A DNA stretch of 9,780 bases from Bacteroidales bacterium (lineage in GTDB: Bacteria > Bacteroidota > Bacteroidia > Bacteroidales > WCHB1-69): assembly GCA_031266895.1 (NCBI GenBank), contig JAISAD010000060.1, positions 1 to 9,780 on the forward strand. Reading direction: 5' to 3'. Below the pieces are notes generated by a model. That model saw nothing but the letters and a program-made list of their open reading frames with translations, had not been told where the DNA came from and did no database searches. Position 1 is the first letter of the stretch, and the number at the start of each line of letters is the position of its first letter. Of this stretch, positions 1 through 5,163 are shown in pieces. The position numbers and the translations under genes are program-made.

Positions 1-1023
1 CCATCTATCAACATTATAAGTGGAGGCAAATATACGGTGGACGTTGCCGTAGCTCACCTGGATACCAACTATAACTTTGAATTTGAGTGTAAAGGGCGCG
101 ACAGCGTGCAAGTAACCGTAAATCCATCGCCATTCGTCGAATTTGCCGTTGAGGGTGATAATCAGTGCGCACCGGCAGAATTGAAACTGAAAAATAATAC
201 CACTTTTGCCCTGCATCCAGGACAGCCCTTAGGTGACGTGGACGTGACTTACCAATGGTATGTGTGGGACGAAAACTGGAATCTCTACCTCTCCTCTACC
301 CTGTTTGAACCGGATTTCATTCTGGAGAATCCAGGCGCATATCACGTGATGCTGTATGCCTATACGGTGGACGGCTGTAAGGATTCCCTGATAAAATACA
401 GCTTTATCAAAATCTACGAGCAACCTGTGGTCGAGTTTTTGGCCACACCCGAATCGCAAATGCTTTCTGATGGCGGAATTGTCCATTTTTATAACTTTAC
501 AGACACCCTGCTCCTCAGTAATCCCAACACCTCCTGGTACTGGGATTTCGGAGACGGAAATATGGATTCATCCGCATTTTCACTCGAACATACCTACGAA
601 ACCTGGGGCGATTACGACGTGATTTTCTACGTGCGAACCGAAGACGGTTGCATCGACCAAATTGCACATCGCGTTATTATTGAGGATAATATTACATTTC
701 CCAACAACATTATTACTCCTAACGGAGACGGGTTGAATGACGTGTTTGTAATCGGCGGGCTGAATACCCGTATCAATCCCGAAGATCCGGGCAAGTTTCG
801 CGAAAACCAGCTAATTATTTATGATCGATGGGGTAAAAAGGTTTACGAAGCCAAAAACTACGATACCTACCTCAATCAGGATGGCGAGACTGTGGTAGGG
901 AAAAAAGCATTCGGCGGCGAAAAATGTCCGGATGGAACCTACTCTTTTACCTTCTATTACAAAGGCAAAGTGAAAACATTCCACTTAAATGGTACGATAA
1001 TGATTGTTCGAGAAGCCAAGTAA
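1..1023 (+). CDS. PKD-repeat surface protein with type B T9SS (gliding motility-associated) C-terminal domain, 5' partial
   Basis: This is the C-terminal part (340 codons) of a larger secreted protein. The frame is open from the first base, so the GTG at 37 is an internal codon and not the start. Seen in the sequence: the end of one Ig/PKD-like repeat, then two more PKD-like modules that each begin with a 'P-x-VEF' strand (about residues 43-140 and 143-228). The last module has the WDFGDG core (181-186) and a GDYDV-type strand. The final ~110 residues carry the hallmarks of the gliding-motility CHU_C/type B sorting domain: ITPNGDGLND (238-247), DRWGKKVY (275-282) and CPDGTY (309-314). In this family the C-terminal domain directs export by the type IX system to the cell surface, and PKD modules are usually adhesive or structural spacers. 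The cargo's own function lies upstream of the window. An intrinsic terminator follows 30 nt after the stop. The family call is firm; substrate and role are unknown. Confidence 0.93.
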   Translation, partial: PSINIISGGKYTVDVAVAHLDTNYNFEFECKGRDSVQVTVNPSPFVEFAVEGDNQCAPAELKLKNNTTFALHPGQPLGDVDVTYQWYVWDENWNLYLSSTLFEPDFILENPGAYHVMLYAYTVDGCKDSLIKYSFIKIYEQPVVEFLATPESQMLSDGGIVHFYNFTDTLLLSNPNTSWYWDFGDGNMDSSAFSLEHTYETWGDYDVIFYVRTEDGCIDQIAHRVIIEDNITFPNNIITPNGDGLNDVFVIGGLNTRINPEDPGKFRENQLIIYDRWGKKVYEAKNYDTYLNQDGETVVGKKAFGGEKCPDGTYSFTFYYKGKVKTFHLNGTIMIVREAK

Positions 1024-1052
1024 TTGTTGAATTAAATTAAATATAAAAATGG

Positions 1053-1084
1053 GGGCTGTTTTGATTTTAAAACAGCCCTTTTTT
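1053..1084 (+). terminator. Rho-independent terminator of the PKD/T9SS gene
   Basis: A perfect 10-bp stem (GGGCTGTTTT at 1053-1062 with AAAACAGCCC at 1069-1078) encloses a 6-nt loop and is followed at once by six T residues (1079-1084). It lies 30 nt after the stop at 1023, so it should end transcription of the upstream gene. On the opposite strand the stem is followed by CC then ATTTTT, so it could also work weakly for the convergent pyrC-xseA unit. Confidence 0.9.
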
Positions 1085-1104
1085 GTATCTCCGCGAGTGC
1101 CCGA

Positions 1105-1190
1105 AAAAAAGGGGCGCCCCTTTTTAGGAAAAAGGGTACTCCTTTTCAGGAAACGGGGCGTCCCTTTTATCCAAAAGGAGTACCCCGTTT
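1105..1190. repeat. Nested palindromic and direct repeat cluster
   Basis: Three overlapping symmetries are visible. First, 1106-1125 is a perfect 20-bp palindrome: five A, GGGGCGCCCC, five T. Second, 1134-1146 (GGGTACTCCTTTT) is an exact 13-bp inverted repeat of 1173-1185. Third, the 36-nt blocks 1111-1146 and 1155-1190 align without gaps as direct repeats with 26 of 36 matches. The block GGGGCGTCCCTTTT at 1155-1168 also pairs with the first palindrome apart from one position. The palindrome is flanked by T runs on both strands, so it may act as a two-way terminator between the converging genes. It could equally be a dispersed REP-like element. No coding potential is recognised. Confidence 0.75.
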
Positions 1191-1229
1191 TGCAACTTTT
1201 AATATTAACCGGAAATCGAACGGCACCTC

Positions 1230-2486
1230 TTATTCTACCAGGCTTCGAATCTCGCCCTCATGGAGTAAAGTAACTATCTCATCACCGGTATGAACGTTAT
1301 TGCTGTCGGTCAAGGCTTTGCCGTTGAAAAGAGTCATGCTGAAACCTCGTCTCAGGATGTTTTCAGGATTTAACAGCGCTATTTTATTTTCAAGATGATC
1401 CATATTTAAACAGGCGTTACCCAATTGCTGCTTAGTCTCCCTTTTTAGTATTTCGATAAGATTAATCAGCCCGGTCTGGCTACTGCCAATGGTTTGCGAT
1501 GCCCACATTTGGCAGTTTTGCGCTACTTTGTCAAGATAAAAATACTGCTCCTGCAAAATAGATTTTGTCTGTTTGGCAATGGTTTGTTGACAGGTCGCTA
1601 TTGTATCCGCAAATTGCTGAAACCGTTCAATCAAAAAATAGGCTACTTCCGTAGGAGTTATCTTGTTCTCATGAGCTACCATGCCGGTAATGGTTTCATT
1701 AACGGCATGTCCAATGCCGGCAATCACGGGCAATGGAAAAGTGGCTACCCGTTGCGCCATGGCATAATCGTCGTAGCAATTCAGCCCCACATCGCCACCA
1801 CCGCCACGTACCAGTACCACACAATCGAACTGTTCCTTGCGTACCTCAATTTCGGCAAGTCGCTGTGTAATGTTAGCAACGGCCTTATCGCCCTGCAAAA
1901 CGGAGGGGAACAGTTCTGTTTCAAAACGGAACAGCTTTTTTTTGCTGTTAAGCGTTACCATAAAATCAGAATAGCCCTTGCTGGTTTCTACCGAAATAAT
2001 TGCAATACGCTTAGGCAGCAATGCCAAAACGAGTTTTTTATTGGCCTCAAAAAGGCCCTCACTTTTCAGCCTTTCCATAACAGCCATGCGATTTTTAGCC
2101 AGCTCGCCCAATGTGTAAATCGGTTCAATATCTTGAATATAGAGAGCCAGTCCGTATTGCGGACTAAACTCCACCGTAGCCAAACACAAAATATTAATGC
2201 CTTCCTTTAGCCGTTCGCCTGTAATTTGCCGAAACCGTTCGTTAATGCTATTGTATTGCGAAGCCCAAATGACTGCCCGCAACTGGGTCTTGATTTTATT
2301 GTCTTCTTTTTCCACCAATTCGGGATAGCAATGGCCGGAATGGGGATAAAAATTGAGCTTAAGTATTTCTGCCTTAATATAATAAGCCTTATTATAGTTG
2401 CGATTTACAACTGCCTGTATGCTCTTTGTAATCTCCGAAAGCGCATATACCGGCTGTTCCTTAAAATATTCGTGCACTACTCCCAT
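1230..2486 (-). CDS. xseA: Exodeoxyribonuclease VII large subunit
   Basis: Large subunit of the ATP-independent, metal-independent nuclease that trims single-stranded DNA from both ends into oligonucleotides (DNA repair, cytoplasmic). Of 418 residues, about 10-125 form the OB-fold DNA-binding domain. The catalytic domain follows, with IAIISVETSKGYSDF (161-175), VVLVRGGGGD (223-232), PVIAGIGH (253-260) and the TPTEVA segment (277-282). A helical stretch (about 285-372) precedes the conserved tail NPENILRRGFS (373-383) and a terminal GD-x-I...EG-x-I strand pair. Asp174, Arg227 and His260 match residues I recall as important in the E. coli enzyme. The usual GHE-x-D motif, however, reads GHAVN here, so Glu is Ala261 and Asp is Asn263. 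The ATG lies inside the end of pyrC with a 10-nt overlap, which implies translational coupling. No xseB small-subunit gene follows before the repeat cluster. The identification is firm; activity with the altered motif is uncertain. Confidence 0.93.
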   Translation of the reverse strand: MGVVHEYFKEQPVYALSEITKSIQAVVNRNYNKAYYIKAEILKLNFYPHSGHCYPELVEKEDNKIKTQLRAVIWASQYNSINERFRQITGERLKEGINILCLATVEFSPQYGLALYIQDIEPIYTLGELAKNRMAVMERLKSEGLFEANKKLVLALLPKRIAIISVETSKGYSDFMVTLNSKKKLFRFETELFPSVLQGDKAVANITQRLAEIEVRKEQFDCVVLVRGGGGDVGLNCYDDYAMAQRVATFPLPVIAGIGHAVNETITGMVAHENKITPTEVAYFLIERFQQFADTIATCQQTIAKQTKSILQEQYFYLDKVAQNCQMWASQTIGSSQTGLINLIEILKRETKQQLGNACLNMDHLENKIALLNPENILRRGFSMTLFNGKALTDSNNVHTGDEIVTLLHEGEIRSLVE

Positions 2487-3670
2487 GAATGTATTTTTCC
2501 TTTAAAAACAGTATATGCAATTCGGCCATATACTTCCCGACCGGCAAAAGGCGTGTTGTGACCTTTTGACATAAAATTGTCAGGATCAATAATATATGGA
2601 TCATCTAAATTGACAATCGCAAAATCGGCCTGCATGCCTGCCTTGATTTTGCCTTTATTCAATTGCATCATGGCAGAAGGCGTTGTCGCCATTAGCTGCA
2701 CTAACTTTTGCAATGTAATATGCCGATTTCTAACCAGTTTCGTATAACAAAGGGAGAACGCGATTTCTAATCCCGTCATGCCCGGCGCCCCTTTTGCCTT
2801 ATCTTCGGCGGTGTGGGGCGCATGGTCGGTAGCAATGGCATCTACCACACCGGCCTGTATAGCCTTAATCAGGGCATCTATATCGCACTGCTCTCGAAAC
2901 GGCGGATTGACACGATAGTGATTTACCTCATCGCCGGTAGCAAAAAGATGGTGCGGCGTAACCTCGCAGGTAACTTTCACCCCTTTGCTCCGTGCTTTTG
3001 CAATGGCTTCAATAGCCTCAACAGTGCTTACGTGGCAAAAATGAATACGTCCATTGCACTTTTCACAAAGTATTAAATCCCTGAAAGTCATACTGTTTTC
3101 AGCCATTCGCATATCTACCTGACTGTAACGGCTGTCTTCCGCGTGCGACATGATAACAATATCTTTCTCCTTACAAATATGAAAAACAGCCTCCATTACC
3201 GCATCGTCATTGACCCCCTTTCCGTCATCGGTAACAAAGGGAATTTCTCCCCTTGTCAGCGTCTTAAGATGCCGGTAATCAGTTCCTGACAAGTCTTTAG
3301 TCATGCTGAGCGTTTGATTGCCATAAACAAGGCCGATATGTCGTAAACGCTGTTCAACATCGTGCACAATAGCCATATCGCTACACACCGGCTGGGTATT
3401 CGGCATCAGGTTTACGGCAGTATAACCCCCATGCAAGGCGGCACGACTCCCTGTCAAAAGATCTTCCTTGTATGTAAAGCCGGGATCACGAAAATGGACA
3501 TGCAGATCGGTAAAAGCCGGCAGCAGCGTTACATCCTGTCCGGCAAAATCAACAGTGTTCTCTTCGGCAGGCAAATGTACACCCACCTGCGCAATCAAAT
3601 CATCCCTTATGGAAATATCACCTGTAAAATCCTGACTATCATCAACAATGTGAATATTTTTCAGTAGCAT
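2477..3670 (-). CDS. pyrC: Dihydroorotase
   Basis: Zinc amidohydrolase that interconverts N-carbamoyl-aspartate and dihydroorotate, the third step of de novo pyrimidine synthesis (cytoplasm). Visible motifs are DLHVHFRDPG (55-64) with metal ligands His57 and His59, FVTDDGKGVND (145-155) with the type I Asp148 region, SHAED (175-179) with His176, FCHVST (211-216) with His213, VTPHH (237-241), and the catalytic ATDHAPH (280-286) with Asp282. All metal and catalytic positions are present. At 397 residues it is shorter than the ~430-450 residues I expect for many type I enzymes. The missing stretch is between His176 and His213 (37 residues apart). The text of this region, RVNPPFRE and GAPGMTGLEIAF resemble the short dihydroorotases I recall from Clostridia. 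It is the first gene of the pyrC-xseA unit, with a TATATTTG promoter box just upstream and no Shine-Dalgarno site. Confidence 0.95.
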   Translation of the reverse strand: MLLKNIHIVDDSQDFTGDISIRDDLIAQVGVHLPAEENTVDFAGQDVTLLPAFTDLHVHFRDPGFTYKEDLLTGSRAALHGGYTAVNLMPNTQPVCSDMAIVHDVEQRLRHIGLVYGNQTLSMTKDLSGTDYRHLKTLTRGEIPFVTDDGKGVNDDAVMEAVFHICKEKDIVIMSHAEDSRYSQVDMRMAENSMTFRDLILCEKCNGRIHFCHVSTVEAIEAIAKARSKGVKVTCEVTPHHLFATGDEVNHYRVNPPFREQCDIDALIKAIQAGVVDAIATDHAPHTAEDKAKGAPGMTGLEIAFSLCYTKLVRNRHITLQKLVQLMATTPSAMMQLNKGKIKAGMQADFAIVNLDDPYIIDPDNFMSKGHNTPFAGREVYGRIAYTVFKGKIHSWE

Positions 3671-3690
3671 AATTTTAATTTTTCAAAGTG

Positions 3691-3721
3691 CAAATATACG
3701 GGAAATAATGAGGCAGGCGAA
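3691..3721 (-). promoter_or_regulatory. Bacteroidota-type promoter for pyrC-xseA
   Basis: On the minus strand TATATTTG (3698-3691) fits the TAnnTTTG -7 consensus of the phylum's primary sigma factor exactly. A weak -33 element, TTCG (3721-3718), lies 19 nt upstream; the consensus is TTTG. The predicted transcript starts about 10-15 nt before the pyrC ATG at 3670, giving a very short leader. Confidence 0.6.
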
Positions 3722-3797
3722 ATTTACAATATTCCGGGCGCTTTAGCGTTATCTTTTTTTGCTTCAATTTTGAAATCATATTCTATATTACAAAATT

Positions 3798-4577
3798 ATG
3801 AAAAATCATACCTATACCCTTATTACCGGCGCTTCGAATGGCATTGGCTACGAATTGACGAAATTGTTTGCCGCCGGAAAGCACAATCTTATCCTCGTGG
3901 CAAGAAGTGAAAATAAGTTATTGACAATTAAGGAGGAATTGGAATTACAGCATGGCATATCTATTGCAGTTATTGCGAAAGATTTGTCGAGAGAGAATGC
4001 GGCGCAGGAATTGTTTGAAGCAACACAGGCCAGCGGTTTGGCGGTAGATATTTTAGTCAATAATGCCGGCTTTGGAGATTTCGGAGATTTTCTTGATGCC
4101 GATTTGGCCAAACTGAAAAACATGCTCAATTTGAATGTTAATACATTAATTCAAATGACCTATTTATATGCAGGCGAGATGCGGAAAAACGGCTTTGGAA
4201 AAGTGCTGAATCTGGCTTCTTTAGCAGGGCTGACCGCCATGCCTTATTTTACGATGTATGCGGCAACAAAGGCATTTGTTCTGTCGTTTTCGCAGGCGCT
4301 CGACGAAGAGTTGAGGAGAACAGGCGTGTGCGTTACGGCGCTTTGCCCAGGACCGGTTGTTACCGGCTTTGAAAATGCTGCCAATATGCACTATTCGCCA
4401 TTGATGATGATTGGGGCCTATTCGGCAAAACAAATAGCAAAAGCAGGCTATAAAGCCACAATGAAAGGCAAATCCGTACAATATGGTGGTTGGGTAGTCG
4501 GACTTGTAAACATTGTTTCGCGGTTATTGCCTCGAAAGTTAATGCGCAAAATTATCAAAAAGGCGCTGCTGTCTTAA
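3798..4577 (+). CDS. Short-chain dehydrogenase/reductase (SDR), DltE-like classical type
   Basis: Cytoplasmic NAD(P)-dependent oxidoreductase of 259 residues with a complete Rossmann fold and catalytic set. Seen: cofactor motif TGASNGIG (10-17), an ARSENK strand end whose Arg36 favours NADPH, KDLS with Asp62, NNAG (88-91), structural Asn113, catalytic Ser141, Tyr154 and Lys158 (YAATK), and the PGPV turn (184-187). A basic hydrophobic tail (WVVGLVNIVSRLLPRKLMRK, 232-251) may touch the membrane. It best matches the broad COG0300/DltE group of SDRs, whose substrates are mostly unknown, so no specific reaction can be assigned. The ATG sits behind an A/T-rich leader without a Shine-Dalgarno site. 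It is divergent from pyrC, and its TAA shares bases with the stop of the convergent DUF4491 gene. Family certain, substrate unknown. Confidence 0.92.
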   Translation: MKNHTYTLITGASNGIGYELTKLFAAGKHNLILVARSENKLLTIKEELELQHGISIAVIAKDLSRENAAQELFEATQASGLAVDILVNNAGFGDFGDFLDADLAKLKNMLNLNVNTLIQMTYLYAGEMRKNGFGKVLNLASLAGLTAMPYFTMYAATKAFVLSFSQALDEELRRTGVCVTALCPGPVVTGFENAANMHYSPLMMIGAYSAKQIAKAGYKATMKGKSVQYGGWVVGLVNIVSRLLPRKLMRKIIKKALLS

Positions 4578-4855
4578 TCAGTGCCTTTCTTGGGAAACCA
4601 GCCCCGTTTCACTCTTTTTTTCTGCTGAAATAATTCATTAATACTCCAAAACCAACAGAATCCCATTATCCCACAAGAACTGCTAATAATAGTATTTTCA
4701 AAAAATAAAGACAAAATACAGAAAATTATCCCCAGTACAAGAAAAAAAGGCCAGATTTTTGTCCCAAAATGATATTCGCCGTAAATCACTATAGGGTGAA
4801 ACAATCCAATGAATAGAAATGCAATTATTCCTATTATCAATCCACTTATGAACAT
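4574..4855 (-). CDS. Small membrane protein, DUF4491 family
   Basis: A 93-residue integral membrane protein. Predicted hydrophobic segments are about 3-19, 35-52 and 56-73. The conserved features I recall for DUF4491 are present: an HPIVIYGEYHFG block (20-31) between the first two segments, a WSINELFQQ motif (70-78) and the cytosolic basic end RVKRGWFPKK (81-90). The function of the family is unknown. It is common in Bacteroidota and some anaerobic Firmicutes. It is the last gene of a minus-strand run after the aminopeptidase and another small membrane protein, 60 nt downstream of the latter, so co-transcription is likely. The start codon ATG lies behind an A/T-rich stretch with no clear ribosome-binding site. 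Its TAA overlaps the stop of the convergent SDR gene by four bases (TTAA), leaving no room for a terminator between them. Confidence 0.82.
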   Translation of the reverse strand: MFISGLIIGIIAFLFIGLFHPIVIYGEYHFGTKIWPFFLVLGIIFCILSLFFENTIISSSCGIMGFCWFWSINELFQQKKRVKRGWFPKKGTD

Positions 4856-4915
4856 GCTTTTTTATATTAAATTATTCTTTAACGTTGTCCGTATATTGGG
4901 TTACTATACATACTG

Positions 4916-5143
4916 TCACTTGCTACCCGCAAACTGCCCTGCTATTGCTAATCCGATGAAAACAGGGATAAAGATTTTCGGGATATTCAGCCAAATCCGT
5001 AAAGGAATAATCAAGGGGATGGAGGCATGGATTAACAGCCACCATTTGAATGTAAATTTTCTGTATTTTACCCTCCATTTTCCTAAAAAGACATTTGTGG
5101 CAAATGCAATTGCCGCTACTGTTAAAATGTTTAAAACGACCAT
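4916..5143 (-). CDS. Hypothetical small three-helix membrane protein
   Basis: I do not recognise a named family for this 75-residue protein. Three hydrophobic stretches are visible, at about 2-20, 35-51 and 57-72. They are separated by a strongly basic loop (KWRVKYRKFTFK, 22-33) and a short Pro-rich turn (NIPK, 53-56). By the positive-inside rule, the 22-33 loop should face the cytoplasm. Support for a real gene is the unusually strong Shine-Dalgarno sequence AGAGGAGGG (5155-5147) just before the ATG, the 20-nt gap to the upstream aminopeptidase stop, and the coherent membrane topology. It lies between a secreted peptidase and a DUF4491 membrane protein, probably on one transcript. No enzymatic residues stand out, and no function can be inferred beyond an envelope location. 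Confidence 0.75.
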   Translation of the reverse strand: MVVLNILTVAAIAFATNVFLGKWRVKYRKFTFKWWLLIHASIPLIIPLRIWLNIPKIFIPVFIGLAIAGQFAGSK

Positions 5144-5146
5144 ATA

Positions 5147-5155
5147 CCCTCCTCT
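5147..5155 (-). promoter_or_regulatory. Strong Shine-Dalgarno site before the 75-aa membrane protein
   Basis: The minus strand reads AGAGGAGGG, three bases before the ATG at 5143. Most starts in this window lack any such site, as is usual for Bacteroidota, so this one stands out. It helps fix the start of the small gene. Confidence 0.65.
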
Positions 5156-5163
5156 AATTTGTT

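Noticed and set aside
1105..1190. CRISPR array
   Set aside because: Only two imperfect units are present, 44 nt apart, with spacers of a few bases; no cas genes are nearby.
1049..1273. A 74-codon plus-strand ORF
   Set aside because: It runs through the terminator and the palindrome cluster into the end of xseA, and its translation is a product of the repeats (repeated GRPF/GVPF-like words).
1494..2210. A 238-codon ORF antisense to xseA
   Set aside because: The opposite strand codes a clearly conserved XseA with intact domains; the antisense product shows no domain or coherent topology.
3739..3760. Small hairpin CGCTTTAGCG with a T run in the pyrC/SDR divergent region
   Set aside because: The stem has only four pairs and there is no upstream plus-strand gene to terminate.
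3758..3791. Promoter for the SDR gene (TTTG at 3758-3761, TATATTAC at 3784-3791)
   Set aside because: The -7 box lacks the final TG, the spacing is 22 nt and the start would fall almost on the ATG; too weak to list.
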